From the NCBI GenBank assembly GCA_021822495.1, contig JAKAQO010000005.1, positions 106,548-144,851 of the forward strand: a stretch of DNA of 38,304 bases, read 5' to 3'. The position numbers and the translations under genes were made by a program. Under the pieces are notes generated by a model. That model made no database searches and was not told where the DNA came from. It saw nothing but the letters and a program-made list of their open reading frames with translations. Positions 8,021 to 21,077 of this stretch are shown here, one piece after another. Numbering within the stretch: position 1 is the first letter of the stretch; every line of letters begins with the position of its first letter. The stretch comes from a bacterium. GTDB taxonomy: Bacteria; Elusimicrobiota; Elusimicrobia; UBA1565; UBA9628.

Positions 8021-9162
8021 CCCACGCTCCAATATCCGGACCAAAACCAAAAGTAAGACGGTAACGCCCGGTAATTGGGAATAAGCAAAAGATTCACTGA
8101 TATGAGGATAAGCAGGAACCAAAGCGATATTTTTCGATTGCCAATATCCCGCAAAACCGCTAAGAAAAGCGGCAGAATCCAAACTTGATCTCCGCAATGG
8201 GAATAGAGAGAACCTAAAAGCGCGATGGAAAAAATCAGAGCCAAGCGCTTTTGGGCAGAACCCGGACGCAGGGAAATCCATAGAATAAAAAACCCGCTAA
8301 AAACTCCGCCTATTTTTCTAAAAAATTGAAGCCAGGGCGAGGGTTCAAAGAGAGAGGCGAAAGAGGCCGCTTTGAGAAAAGAAAAAAAGTGAAGGCTTTT
8401 ATAAATTTGGACGACCAGGCTTTGATCGTCAAAAAAAACAAAGCGACTCCCGTAATGAAAAAGGCTTAAGGCGAAATCTTGCCACAGAACCCAAGAAGCG
8501 TTTCCAATAAGAATCGAAAAAATCCCCAAAGCCATCGGCCAAAGACTGAGAGCGGCCGCGCGCCATTTTCGGTTCATTAAAAGAAAAAGAAATACGCACA
8601 AAAACCATTGCGGCAAAAGAGAGAGAAACCCCCACGCAAAAGTAGCCAAGGTTTCATATCCTTTTTGCCATAAAATGAGTCCCAGGACAAACGCGGCGAA
8701 AACCACGACCGCCAAACGATGATAGAAAACGCCGTGAATGAGACCGGGGAAAGAAGCGATAAAGAAAATGGCAAGGTAAGATCGCAATTCTCCAAGAGAA
8801 AATTCCGCCAAATAAAGCGAGGCATAAATCGCAAACGCCAGGGAGAGAAAAATAATAAAAGACCAAAGATAGAAAGCCGTTTTATAAGAGAACCTTGGCA
8901 AGAATTGGAGGAGAGTGAAATCCCAAGGTGGAAGGGCCGCCGCGTAAAAACGCGACGGATAGGGGTTTCTGCGTCCCAAAAAAGAAGAGAGCGCGTTTTG
9001 AAACGTTAAGGGGTCATAAGGGTTTTGGCCACGAGCGTAAAGACTGCTTCCCGCGTATAAATAGATGAAATCCTCTCTCGGATTTTGAAGGGAAATCCAT
9101 GACCAAAAGGCTGAAACAAGGAGAATGAGAAGAACTCCTAAGGTGCGCCGCTCCGCGCTCAT
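7945..9162 (-). CDS. GT87-like (DUF2029) polytopic membrane protein
   Basis: 405 residues using the ATG at 9162, which forms an ATGA overlap with the upstream YfhO-like gene; a longer reading to 9228 would only extend into that gene. The first loop after helix 1 reads REDFIYLYAGSSLYARGQNP followed by YDP, the D-F-x-x-Y-x-x-A-x-x-L/x-G-x-x-P-Y signature of DUF2029 / glycosyltransferase family 87, known from mycobacterial polyprenyl-phosphomannose mannosyltransferases. About ten transmembrane helices follow. It is the last gene of a three-gene minus-strand run of membrane proteins and converges on the plus-strand GT-C gene with a 76-base overlap. The sugar donor and acceptor are unknown. Confidence 0.7.
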   Translation of the reverse strand: MSAERRTLGVLLILLVSAFWSWISLQNPREDFIYLYAGSSLYARGQNPYDPLTFQNALSSFLGRRNPYPSRFYAAALPPWDFTLLQFLPRFSYKTAFYLWSFIIFLSLAFAIYASLYLAEFSLGELRSYLAIFFIASFPGLIHGVFYHRLAVVVFAAFVLGLILWQKGYETLATFAWGFLSLLPQWFLCVFLFLLMNRKWRAAALSLWPMALGIFSILIGNASWVLWQDFALSLFHYGSRFVFFDDQSLVVQIYKSLHFFSFLKAASFASLFEPSPWLQFFRKIGGVFSGFFILWISLRPGSAQKRLALIFSIALLGSLYSHCGDQVWILPLFLAVLRDIGNRKISLWFLLILISVNLLLIPNYRALPSYFWFWSGYWSVGYLTVLGVFWIWNTRNLSSGPELKA

Positions 9163-11825
9163 GGCGATTTTATTACCGAGGCGTAGAGAAGGCCCACAAA
9201 CCCCAAAAGAAAGAGAACCCAGCCCCAATCGGAATAAGGGGGGGAAAAACTCCAGCGCACGGAATTACTACCCGTTTCAAGATCAATGGATTGAAAAATT
9301 TCATCATAGGAACCAATCTTGGATGGAAAGCCGTTGATTTGAGCCTTCCATCCGGGCATAAAAAGTTCCCGGCGAATTAATTTCGCGGGAGCGGCGCAGT
9401 CAGCTAACGCGAAATCCCGGCGCAAACGGCTCAACTGGCAGGGACCCCCAACGAGCGAATAATAAGGCCGCGGGTTGGGCAATTCCCAAATCTTAACGAG
9501 AGAATCAGAATAAACCTCGCGAATTCCCTTAAGACTTCCGACATAACGCAAAATTAAGCGCGCGCCTCTTCCGGGAATTTTTCCTTGAGGCCCAAAGAGA
9601 ACTTGGTTTTGGCCTGGGGGCAATAGACCCGTCCAGAGAGCAAAGGGTTTTTTACCGCCCTCATTGGAAATATCCAAAGACATCAAAACCCCCGGATGCA
9701 CCCGGAGAGGGGGCGACAGCGGCACGTAAAGAAAAGAGTCGTCCTTGGTCCCAATAAGCGAGACCTCCCCCGAGGCACAAGCTCCCTGAGCGCAAAGACG
9801 CGCTTTCATTTTTCCATCCGCGCTATTTCTATAATTTCCCTCAAAAACGCCGACGGAGGATATTTGATTTTTCCCGCCAGGGTAAGACGGAGCGGTCAAT
9901 ACGACCCTTGCCGACTGCCCCGTAAAAAGAGTCAACGGCTCGGTCACCTTCCCAACCGCAAAGGCAAAGGAAAAGAGAGAAAGCCCTTCCGGACGCGTGA
10001 CGACATAACGAACTCCGACTTTTTCGTAATTCTTCAAGAATTTAAGCAGAGAGTCTCTCCCCGCGCTTCTCCCATAGGGAGGCCAATCCGGAAGATAAAC
10101 GGCGTTACGGGATTTAAATAGAAGCGGAAAGAGGTTTTTATTTATGAATTCATCCCAATTTCCCGGAGCGGGAACGCCATTGTAATTAAGTTCGGCTATT
10201 TTAAAATAGGATCCATAGTTGGGGTGAATCGGATAAAAGGTATAGAAACGAGAAAGCCCGAGATGAGTTTTTAAAAAATGAATCGCGGGCCAATCAAGGC
10301 GCCGAGGATGAACCGCGCTTAGCTGGGGAACGATGAAAAACACGCAAGACTCTAGTATTAGGAGGCAAAAGAAAACGATTCTGCGGTATTCCCCGCTAAG
10401 AAATATCCAGGACGCCGCAAAAACACCAAGTTCGCCTATCGCCCAGGCATTGGATAAAAAAAAGAAACTTTTAAAAAACCCTCCCCAGCTTCCAAAATTA
10501 TGCCAAGGCCAAGCCACCGCGGCGGCAAAAAAAATCAGCGCCAATGAAGCGGCAAGCGGTAAAAAAATATTCGACTGATCATTTTTTAAATCATCAATAG
10601 CCAACGCCGCGAGAATGGAGAGAGACAATTCCCAGGACGGCGGCGAATAGCGGTAAAATTCCGATTGCGAGAGAAAAGGAATATGAGACATCAAAGATAG
10701 AATCGGCGAGAACCCAAAACTTCGAGCCCAACAAAGGAGCGCCCACGAAACGAGCAAAATCCTCAGCCCTTTTTCTCGCTTGCCTCCCGAATAGGGAATC
10801 GCAAACAGGGCTAAAAAGACCAGCGAAACCCCGGCATAGCCTCCCACGTTATCCCATACTCGCGCGAGGGTTCTATTTCCAAAGCTAAACGCCGTGGGGC
10901 CGAACACATAAGGCAAAAAAAGGGTCGCAGATCCGGCAAAAGGGAGAGAGACGCGTCCAAAAACATGAAGACGGAACACGTCGGAATTTTGAAGATAATC
11001 GCCAAAAGAGATTAAAAGTGGAGCAGCAAGTAAGAGTCCCAAAACCCCGCCGCCAATAACACGTCCGGCAAAAACCAAAGGACGCTCCGACATTCTTAGG
11101 CGAAGAAGCGCCCACAAAAGAGCCAATAGGCCGTCAATATAAGCGGTTTCCGGGAAACCAGCAAGGAGAGACCAAGCCAGGGCAAACCCAATCCAAAAAA
11201 CTCCCGCGTTTTTTCCCTCTTCCGAAAAAGCGGTCTCTATTCCATAGAGGAAAAGAGGCAAAAACGGAATGGGGTGGATGGCCACATAGGAGAACCAGGA
11301 AAAAGTTCCGTTCAATGAATAAGCCATCGCTCCGGCAAGGGCCGCGAATGGGCCAAGACGCAATTTTCGCAACAATCCATAGGAAGCGAGTCCGGAAACA
11401 ATTTGAAGGGATATCTTCAGCCACAAAACGCCGTTTCTCAATAAGAGCAGAAACAAAAACGGCCAAAAAAAAGCGGCGGAAGCCGGACCTCCAGCCAAAG
11501 GCATTCCCACGCCGGAATAGGAATTCCACCAGGGAACGGTCCCGCGCAACCAATCCAGGGCCGCAAGCTTCCCCAGCGCTTGCGTGGTATAGCCAGCATG
11601 CGGATCCAAATAGGGCGCGCCCGGAAGCGGGTGGAAAGTATGCCCAATCGCCAGGCCCGAGTTAAACCATAGGGGGTTAGGGCTAAGCCCTAAAAGAAGC
11701 AGGGGCAGATGAATCAAAAACGGAAGGAGAAAAATCGCCGCGATGGGCGCCCACGGGAAAGATTCCAGCCATTGGTCCATTGAAACTAAAAAGCCGCTCC
11801 TGACCCGCTCAGATTGAGAAATCAT
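9159..11825 (-). CDS. YfhO-like large membrane protein
   Basis: 888 residues from the ATG at 11825 (ATGA overlap with the upstream gene's stop). About a dozen helices occupy residues 1 to about 520, with the YfhO-type first loop (LDPHAGYTTQALGKLAALDW, then W-W-N-x-Y-x-G-x-G-M-P-L-A). A large extracytoplasmic C-terminal part ends in FMPGWKAQINGFPSKIGSYD and a final helix; the PGWxAxxxG segment is typical of YfhO proteins, a GT-C-like group linked to glycosylation of lipoteichoic acid in Gram-positives. Here, with GT-C and GT87-like neighbours, a role in envelope glycoconjugate assembly is the best inference. A start at residue 30 of the longest frame was preferred because it restores the overlap pattern of the operon. 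Confidence 0.75.
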   Translation of the reverse strand: MISQSERVRSGFLVSMDQWLESFPWAPIAAIFLLPFLIHLPLLLLGLSPNPLWFNSGLAIGHTFHPLPGAPYLDPHAGYTTQALGKLAALDWLRGTVPWWNSYSGVGMPLAGGPASAAFFWPFLFLLLLRNGVLWLKISLQIVSGLASYGLLRKLRLGPFAALAGAMAYSLNGTFSWFSYVAIHPIPFLPLFLYGIETAFSEEGKNAGVFWIGFALAWSLLAGFPETAYIDGLLALLWALLRLRMSERPLVFAGRVIGGGVLGLLLAAPLLISFGDYLQNSDVFRLHVFGRVSLPFAGSATLFLPYVFGPTAFSFGNRTLARVWDNVGGYAGVSLVFLALFAIPYSGGKREKGLRILLVSWALLCWARSFGFSPILSLMSHIPFLSQSEFYRYSPPSWELSLSILAALAIDDLKNDQSNIFLPLAASLALIFFAAAVAWPWHNFGSWGGFFKSFFFLSNAWAIGELGVFAASWIFLSGEYRRIVFFCLLILESCVFFIVPQLSAVHPRRLDWPAIHFLKTHLGLSRFYTFYPIHPNYGSYFKIAELNYNGVPAPGNWDEFINKNLFPLLFKSRNAVYLPDWPPYGRSAGRDSLLKFLKNYEKVGVRYVVTRPEGLSLFSFAFAVGKVTEPLTLFTGQSARVVLTAPSYPGGKNQISSVGVFEGNYRNSADGKMKARLCAQGACASGEVSLIGTKDDSFLYVPLSPPLRVHPGVLMSLDISNEGGKKPFALWTGLLPPGQNQVLFGPQGKIPGRGARLILRYVGSLKGIREVYSDSLVKIWELPNPRPYYSLVGGPCQLSRLRRDFALADCAAPAKLIRRELFMPGWKAQINGFPSKIGSYDEIFQSIDLETGSNSVRWSFSPPYSDWGWVLFLLGFVGLLYASVIKSP

Positions 11826-13387
11826 TTTTTTGGAAAGAATTGAACAAGGGAAAGCTCCGGATTGTGATAGAGAATTTTGCAGGACGCCGCAGTGGAAGAG
11901 CAGGGATCCCAATTAGACGGAAAAACCGCGTAGTTGGCGTTCAAGACATGAGAAATGCCAAGCAAGGTTTTTAAATCCTTATGGAGATAAGCGGCATTAA
12001 GGTCTTCGTGAAGCGGCCAATAGAATTTTTCAACTTTATCATTAAAGGCGATAAGCATTTCAAGAGCGCGGGAATCCCCAAAAACGGAGCGGACGGATTT
12101 TAAACGAAAAAAGAAAAGCCCGTCAGGAACGAGAATCAAGGCGTCGCGAGGAGTCATCTCTCTGGTTTTTCGCGACAGGTCCGTTTCATCTTTCCACAAT
12201 CGCTCCGGTTCCAAAGGGGCGCTCCAGGCTGAATGAGGGAAAGAATGGAGGAGAATAAAAACCCCTAAGACAAGAATTAAAATATTTTTCTTTCTCTCTT
12301 CCAGGGGGCGCCAAAATTCGGACGCAAGAGGAATTAGCGGGAGAATGGCCGGCATGAAGGATCTAAATTCGGCCATGATTAAAGTCGGAGAAAACGGGAG
12401 CGTTAAAATAAAAAACCGTCCGAGAATCAGAAAACTCAACGGCAAACTCGCGCTTAAGAGAACCTGGCTTTTTTTATCTTGAATACTCCGCCAGGGCCGA
12501 GCCATGACCCAAAAGGCGAAAACAATCGCGGGATAACGTAAAAGAAAAAAGAAGATAATGATCGCCCGGAAACGGAAAATGGGCCAGCCATTGGCTGGAT
12601 AAATGCCCGGAAAAGCCCAGCCGAAAAAATTCGCGCTGGGAGGGCTCCACCTTCTCAAAAACAATAAAGACGGCAAGACCCCCATAAACATAAAAATGAG
12701 AGAAAGGAAAACCGCCAGAAACGACATTTTATTTTTTGGGGGACGAACAGCGGGAACAAAAAAATAAACGGAAACAAGGGCCAAACTCATCTCAATAGCC
12801 GTGGGAGCGTGAATATTGGCCGCCAAGGCTAAAAGCCCCATTTCCCAAGGGGGCGCGGCGGGATTTTTTATTCTCCGCGCGAGAAAATAGAGAATCCATG
12901 GAAAAAGAGACAAGGCCTGCTCATGAGGGACCGCAAAATTTCCAAGCGCGAGAAAATATTGACCCGCCGGATCGGTTCCGCCGGCTAGAAGAAATAAAAC
13001 CGCCAGCGCCATTGAAAGAAAGTTTTCTGAAATCTCATAAGACAGAAGGCCCATCCCTAAAGCCGCCACAAAAAAAGTCAAACAAGAGATAAACCAATTA
13101 CCCACAATCGCGTCGTGAAAGAGACGCAAACTCAAACGAGCCGTCATCTCGCGCCAAAACCAAGGATAAAGAGGCGCGACGCGAGTCACCATATAATCGC
13201 GCGCATAAAGAGACGGGTTCAGGGTGTGAATTTGAATCGGAATGAGATGGAGATAATCAAGGCTGGCCCCTGTGGCCAACATCGAATTCCAAGACGGTGG
13301 AAAACCGCTCCACAAAAATGTCCGGAACTGAAAAACAAACGCTAATGTCAACGCGATACAGCCCAGCGAAATTTGAAAGCGTTTCAT
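11822..13387 (-). CDS. Polytopic membrane protein of unknown function
   Basis: 521 residues with roughly ten hydrophobic helices and a soluble tail of about 130 residues (from WKDETDLSRKTREMTPRDAL). The loop after helix 1 (YLHLIPIQIHTLNPSLYARD followed by Y-M) resembles the first loop of other large bacterial GT-C-like proteins, but I cannot place it in a named family. It is the first gene of the minus-strand run with the YfhO-like and GT87-like genes, linked by 4-base overlaps, so it probably works with them in making or moving surface polysaccharide. Its 5' end faces ribD across 35 bases. Confidence 0.55.
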   Translation of the reverse strand: MKRFQISLGCIALTLAFVFQFRTFLWSGFPPSWNSMLATGASLDYLHLIPIQIHTLNPSLYARDYMVTRVAPLYPWFWREMTARLSLRLFHDAIVGNWFISCLTFFVAALGMGLLSYEISENFLSMALAVLFLLAGGTDPAGQYFLALGNFAVPHEQALSLFPWILYFLARRIKNPAAPPWEMGLLALAANIHAPTAIEMSLALVSVYFFVPAVRPPKNKMSFLAVFLSLIFMFMGVLPSLLFLRRWSPPSANFFGWAFPGIYPANGWPIFRFRAIIIFFFLLRYPAIVFAFWVMARPWRSIQDKKSQVLLSASLPLSFLILGRFFILTLPFSPTLIMAEFRSFMPAILPLIPLASEFWRPLEERKKNILILVLGVFILLHSFPHSAWSAPLEPERLWKDETDLSRKTREMTPRDALILVPDGLFFFRLKSVRSVFGDSRALEMLIAFNDKVEKFYWPLHEDLNAAYLHKDLKTLLGISHVLNANYAVFPSNWDPCSSTAASCKILYHNPELSLVQFFPKK

Positions 13388-13402
13388 CTATTATAGAAAC
13401 AC

Positions 13403-13408
13403 TATAAT
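13403..13408 (+). promoter_or_regulatory. Probable -10 box of the rib operon
   Basis: TATAAT lies 14 bases before the ribD ATG in the 35-base gap between divergent genes. No good -35 box and no Shine-Dalgarno are visible, so the ribD message may have only a very short leader. There is also no room for an FMN riboswitch. Confidence 0.45.
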
Positions 13409-13422
13409 ATCCTATCCCACTT

Positions 13423-14466
13423 ATGAAAGGACCCAGAGAAACAGACGTCTTCTTTATGCGCAAGGCTTTGGAACTGGCCCAACGCGGAGGCGAAAAGACT
13501 CGCCCCAATCCCAAAGTCGGCTGCGTTTTAGTGAAAGACGGAAAAATCATCTCTCAAGCCTGGCATCAGAAATTTGGCGGCCCGCACGCGGAACTCTTAG
13601 CTCTTGAAAAAGCCGGTTCTCAAGCGCACGGGGCCACCGCCTATGTCACCCTTGAACCTTGCGTTTTATTTCGCGGAAAAAAAACTCCTTCCTGCGCCGA
13701 GGCTCTTATCGCCGCCAAAGTAAAAAAGGTCTTCATCTCAAGCCCTGATCCAAACCCTAAAATATCAAACCGCGGAATTGGACTCCTTAAGGCCAATGGA
13801 ATCAAGGTTCAAACTGGACTTTTGAAGGAAGAAAATCAGGAGATAAACCGCAGTTTTTTCTGGAGACATCAGCACAAGCGCCCTTATGTGGTTTTAAAAC
13901 TCGCTTTAGGCCTTGATGGGAAAGCCTTCGCGCTTGGGGGAAGATCAAAATGGATTACCGGAATAGCCGCGCGAAAAAATGTTCATCGTCTCAGAGCCCG
14001 CTTTGACGCCATCTTAGTGGGAATCGAAACGGTCCTCAAAGATAATCCCAGTTTAACTTCTCACGGACGCGGCGAAAACCCCACTCGCGTTATTTTAGAC
14101 ACCCGCCTCAGAATTCCGCGAAATTCCAAGGTTTTGGACGGCCAAGCGCGAACCTTGATCCTCACCTCATCCAATCAAAAAATTCCCAATGGGAAAATTC
14201 TTCGCGTCCCCAAAAAGGACGGAAAAATTAATTTAAGGCGCGCCTTGAGGAAATTGGCCGAACTGGGAGTCGGAAGTTTGTTGGTTGAGGGAGGCCCCAC
14301 GGTCATTGCTTCTTTTCTTAAGGAAAATCTGGCCGATGAGGCTTATGTCTTTCTCGCGCCGAAATTTTTGTCTGGAACCCGCAACCCAAACCTTGCGCCG
14401 CTCCTCAAACACCCGGAATTTGAAAAAATTGGAAAAGACTTTCTCATCCATGGTAGAATCTCATAG
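13423..14466 (+). CDS. ribD: Bifunctional pyrimidine deaminase / reductase of riboflavin synthesis
   Basis: 347 residues. The N-terminal deaminase domain has the zinc site H55-A-E57 and Cys80/Cys91; the C-terminal reductase domain begins near residue 145 (YVVLKLALGLDGKAF) and has SKWITG, RFDAILVGIETVLKDNPSLT and LLVEGGPTVIASFL. Together they perform the second and third steps from GTP to riboflavin. The zinc loop is odd: between the two cysteines there are ten residues (VLFRGKKTPS) instead of the eight of the canonical SHxGRTPP loop. First gene of the ribD-ribE-ribBA-ribH operon. Confidence 0.95.
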   Translation: MKGPRETDVFFMRKALELAQRGGEKTRPNPKVGCVLVKDGKIISQAWHQKFGGPHAELLALEKAGSQAHGATAYVTLEPCVLFRGKKTPSCAEALIAAKVKKVFISSPDPNPKISNRGIGLLKANGIKVQTGLLKEENQEINRSFFWRHQHKRPYVVLKLALGLDGKAFALGGRSKWITGIAARKNVHRLRARFDAILVGIETVLKDNPSLTSHGRGENPTRVILDTRLRIPRNSKVLDGQARTLILTSSNQKIPNGKILRVPKKDGKINLRRALRKLAELGVGSLLVEGGPTVIASFLKENLADEAYVFLAPKFLSGTRNPNLAPLLKHPEFEKIGKDFLIHGRIS

Positions 14467-14530
14467 TCCCTTCTCTCATAATCTTAAGGTGGGGACAATG
14501 CCGTCTAAAATCACGAGGAAAAGGCATAGG

Positions 14531-15130
14531 ATGTTTTCCGGGATCATTGAAAAAGAAGGCCGAGTTAAAAAAGCGAGCGGAAGCTCTCTCTGCATTTCCG
14601 CGTCTTTGACCGGAATTAAACCCGGAGACAGCGTCGCGGTCAACGGGACCTGCCTCACTGCGTTAAAATCCCTCAAAAAAAACCTCCTCGCATTCGATTT
14701 AAGTACGGAAACATTGAAACTTACGACCTTGGGGCGGCTCAAACCCGGCCAAACCGTTAATCTTGAGCGCGCCCTTAAACTCTCAGATGTTATCGGCGGG
14801 CACCTTGTCTCAGGCCATGTTGACGTGACGGCCCGCGTTTTGGAAAAAATAAATTTGCCCAAGGGCTTCGCCAACATCCGCGTTGAAATTCCTAAAGCCC
14901 TCATCGGCCTCATAGCCAAAAAAGGATCCGTCACCGTTGACGGAGTCAGCTTGACTGTCGCGACTATTGGAAAAAGATATTTTGAGGCGGCGCTGATTCC
15001 GTATACGCTTAAACACACCAATCTTGGAAAATTAAAAGAAGGCGATTTCGTCAACCTCGAAGCCGATCTCCTGGCCCGATACGCCGCTCATTACTTATCC
15101 AGCGTAAAATTTGGGAGGACCTCTATTTGA
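14531..15130 (+). CDS. ribE: Riboflavin synthase (alpha chain)
   Basis: 199 residues from the ATG at 14531, chosen because the protein then begins MFSGIIEKEGRV as riboflavin synthases do (usually MFTGI). Two lumazine-binding repeats are visible: residues 1 to about 95, with SVAVNGTCLTA, and the second half, with GGHLVSGHVDVTARV and SVTVDGVSLTV. The enzyme dismutates two 6,7-dimethyl-8-ribityllumazines to riboflavin as a trimer. It follows ribD after 64 bases, and its TGA overlaps the TTG start of ribBA. Confidence 0.95.
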   Translation: MFSGIIEKEGRVKKASGSSLCISASLTGIKPGDSVAVNGTCLTALKSLKKNLLAFDLSTETLKLTTLGRLKPGQTVNLERALKLSDVIGGHLVSGHVDVTARVLEKINLPKGFANIRVEIPKALIGLIAKKGSVTVDGVSLTVATIGKRYFEAALIPYTLKHTNLGKLKEGDFVNLEADLLARYAAHYLSSVKFGRTSI

Positions 15131-16353
15131 AATTCAATACCATTGAGGATGCGATCAAAGACATCCGCAAAGGGAAAATGATCATCGTCATTGATGATCC
15201 CAAACGGGAAAACGAAGGCGATCTCATCATCGCAGCGGAAAAATGCACTGAAGCCGCCGTTAATTTTATGGCCAAACACGGGCGGGGTCTTATCTGCGTT
15301 CCAATGACCAACGAACGGCTTGACGAACTCAATCTGCACCCGATGGTCCACGCCTCTTCCTGGACCCGAGAACCGGGACGGGACACCGCGTTTTCAGTTT
15401 CAGTGGATGTTCGCCAAGGAACGACGACCGGCATTTCCGCTTCAGACCGCACTAAAACAATTCAAGCCCTCATCTCGCCAAAAACAAAACCTGACGATTT
15501 AATTCGCCCAGGACATATCTTTCCCCTGCGCTCTAAAGACGGCGGGGTCTTGGTGAGAGCCGGTCATACCGAGGCCGCTGTCGATTTAGCGCGATTGGCC
15601 GGTCTTAAACCCGCCGGAGTTATCTGCGAAATTTTAAACCAGGACGGCTCCATGGCGCGCACGCCTCAACTCATGCGCTTTGCGAAAAAACACAAGTTCA
15701 GCATCGTCACCATTCAAGATTTAATCGAGTATCGCAGATCCCGAGAAAGGCTAGTCAAGCGCATGGCCACTGCTCATCTTCCGACGAAGTTTGGAGATTT
15801 TTTAATTCATCTCTACGAAGAAACGCTAACCGGAAAACAACACCTGGCTCTCACTAAGGGCGTGGTCGAGGGCTCAAAAAAAGTTCTTGTGCGCGTTCAC
15901 AGCTCCTGCGTTACTGGAGACGTTTTGTTTTCCGAACGATGCGATTGCGGAAAGCAACTGGCCGCAGCGCTTGAGCGCATCGGCCACGAAAAAATGGGAA
16001 CTCTCATTTATCTCTCCCAAGAAGGGCGCGGGATCGGGCTTCTCAACAAGCTCAAATCCTACAATCTTCAAGATCAAGGCCTTGATACAGTGGAAGCCAA
16101 TCTCGCCTTGGGGTTTAAGCCGGATTTGCGGGAATACGGAATCGGAGCCCAAATCTTGGCCGATCTCGGGCTTTCGACTATTCGCATTTTGACCAATAAC
16201 CCGCGAAAAATCGTCGGCATCGAAGGTTACGGGCTCAAAGTTGTTGAACGCGTGCCTCTTGAAACTCCGGCGACTCCGCATAACGCCCGCTATTTGCAGA
16301 CTAAAAAACGAAAACTCGGACATTGGCTGACAGAGGAATCTCTTCTTCCATGA
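15127..16353 (+). CDS. ribBA: Bifunctional DHBP synthase / GTP cyclohydrolase II
   Basis: 408 residues. The N-terminal 3,4-dihydroxy-2-butanone-4-phosphate synthase domain has IDDPKRENEGDLIIAAE, the RPGH.FPL region and GHTEAAVDLARLAG. The C-terminal GTP cyclohydrolase II domain has zinc cysteines in HSSCVTGDVLFSERCDCG and the QEGRGIGLLNK motif. Together they supply both precursors of the riboflavin pathway. The start is TTG: a GGGAGG ribosome site at 15113-15118 sits 8 bases before it, and it overlaps the ribE stop (TTGA). Its stop overlaps the ribH ATG. Both domains look complete. Confidence 0.96.
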   Translation: MKFNTIEDAIKDIRKGKMIIVIDDPKRENEGDLIIAAEKCTEAAVNFMAKHGRGLICVPMTNERLDELNLHPMVHASSWTREPGRDTAFSVSVDVRQGTTTGISASDRTKTIQALISPKTKPDDLIRPGHIFPLRSKDGGVLVRAGHTEAAVDLARLAGLKPAGVICEILNQDGSMARTPQLMRFAKKHKFSIVTIQDLIEYRRSRERLVKRMATAHLPTKFGDFLIHLYEETLTGKQHLALTKGVVEGSKKVLVRVHSSCVTGDVLFSERCDCGKQLAAALERIGHEKMGTLIYLSQEGRGIGLLNKLKSYNLQDQGLDTVEANLALGFKPDLREYGIGAQILADLGLSTIRILTNNPRKIVGIEGYGLKVVERVPLETPATPHNARYLQTKKRKLGHWLTEESLLP

Positions 16354-16795
16354 AAAAATCGAAAATTGGAATTGTCGCCTCGCGTTTTAATGAAAACGTA
16401 ACGGAGCGGTTGCTCGCCAACTGCCTTAAGACCTTGGAAGCCGCAAAAATCGCGAAATCAGATATTTTGGTTATTCGCGTTCCCGGCGCTTATGAAATTC
16501 CCTGGACGCTTCAGGAAATGGCGCTAAGCGGAAAATATTCTGTTTTGATTACTCTCGGCTGCATTCTCAAGGGCGAAACCCCTCAAAACGACTACATGGC
16601 TAAAGCCGTCGTGGAAAGCATCCAAAAAATTTCTCTTGAGACCCGCGTCCCCTGCTTGTTGGGAGTCATTACCCCCAACACTGAAAAACAAGCCCTGGCA
16701 CGAACGCGAGGGGAAATGGACCGCGGAAAAGAAGCGGCCCTGGCGGCCCTAGAGATGCTGTGGATTAAATCAACGCTGGGAAAAGGAACCTCTAA

Positions 16796-16799
<4 letters not shown>
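16350..16799 (+). CDS. ribH: 6,7-dimethyl-8-ribityllumazine synthase
   Basis: 149 residues from the ATG at 16350 (ATGA overlap with ribBA); an upstream in-frame start at 16323 would overlap ribBA by 31 bases and adds no conserved sequence. Landmarks are ASRFNENV, the VPGAYEIP motif and GCILKGETPQNDYM. The enzyme condenses the pyrimidine from RibD with DHBP to give lumazine, usually as a 60-mer or pentamer. The conserved His in the G-x-T-x-H-x-x-Y motif (His88 in B. subtilis) is replaced by Gln79. Its stop overlaps the nusB start by 4 bases. Confidence 0.93.
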
Positions 16800-20802
<4,003 letters not shown>

Positions 20803-20827
20803 AAATTTTTCATTTCGCCCTCATTCT

Positions 20828-20836
20828 TGCTAGAAT
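20828..20836 (+). promoter_or_regulatory. Extended -10 promoter of tRNA-Gly
   Basis: TGCTAGAAT, an extended -10 element preceded by TT, lies 10 bases before the tRNA. The same TTGCTAGAA(T) motif precedes tuf and its leader copies, so it seems to be this genome's strong stable-RNA/translation promoter type. Confidence 0.5.
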
Positions 20837-20846
20837 AAGTTTTGTT

Positions 20847-20917
20847 GCGGGCGTAGTTCAATGGTAGAACGTCAGCCTTCCAAGCTGATCACGTGGGTTC
20901 GATTCCCATCGCCCGCT
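20847..20917 (+). tRNA. tRNA-Gly (anticodon UCC)
   Basis: 71 bases forming a complete cloverleaf: acceptor GCGGGCG/CGCCCGC, anticodon stem TCAGC/GCTGA with loop CTTCCAA (anticodon TCC), T arm GTGGG-TTCGATT-CCCAT. No CCA is encoded. Before insertion of the mobile element it was probably followed at once by tRNA-Thr and then tuf. Confidence 0.95.
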
Positions 20918-20921
20918 GGTT

Positions 20922-20963
20922 TAAACGCTGGGGTAGCTCAGTGGTAGAGCATCTCCATGGTAA
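20922..20963 (+). repeat. attL core: 5' half of tRNA-Thr
   Basis: 42 bases identical to 34964-35005: TAAAC followed by the first 37 bases of tRNA-Thr, ending in the anticodon loop (ATGGTAA). After it the sequence diverges (TGGGAAAAACCC), so no functional tRNA is made here. The following 186 bases to the AbiEii stop hold no gene, only G/C-rich runs alternating with T-tracts and the 25-bp repeat. Confidence 0.88.
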
Positions 20964-21077
20964 TGGGAAAAACCCGTTTTCGCGGTTTTTTGCCCGGCCT
21001 TGTTTGATTCGGTTTCTCGACGAGAAACGCCCAAAATCCATTTTTTCGGCTTTGCGGGTTTTTTCCCGTTTTTGACC

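Noticed and set aside
13387-13422. FMN riboswitch ahead of ribD
   Set aside because: Only 35 bases separate ribD from the divergent gene, too few for the aptamer.
14285-14530. Upstream extension of riboflavin synthase
   Set aside because: It overlaps ribD, and the family begins at MFSGI, giving the start at 14531.
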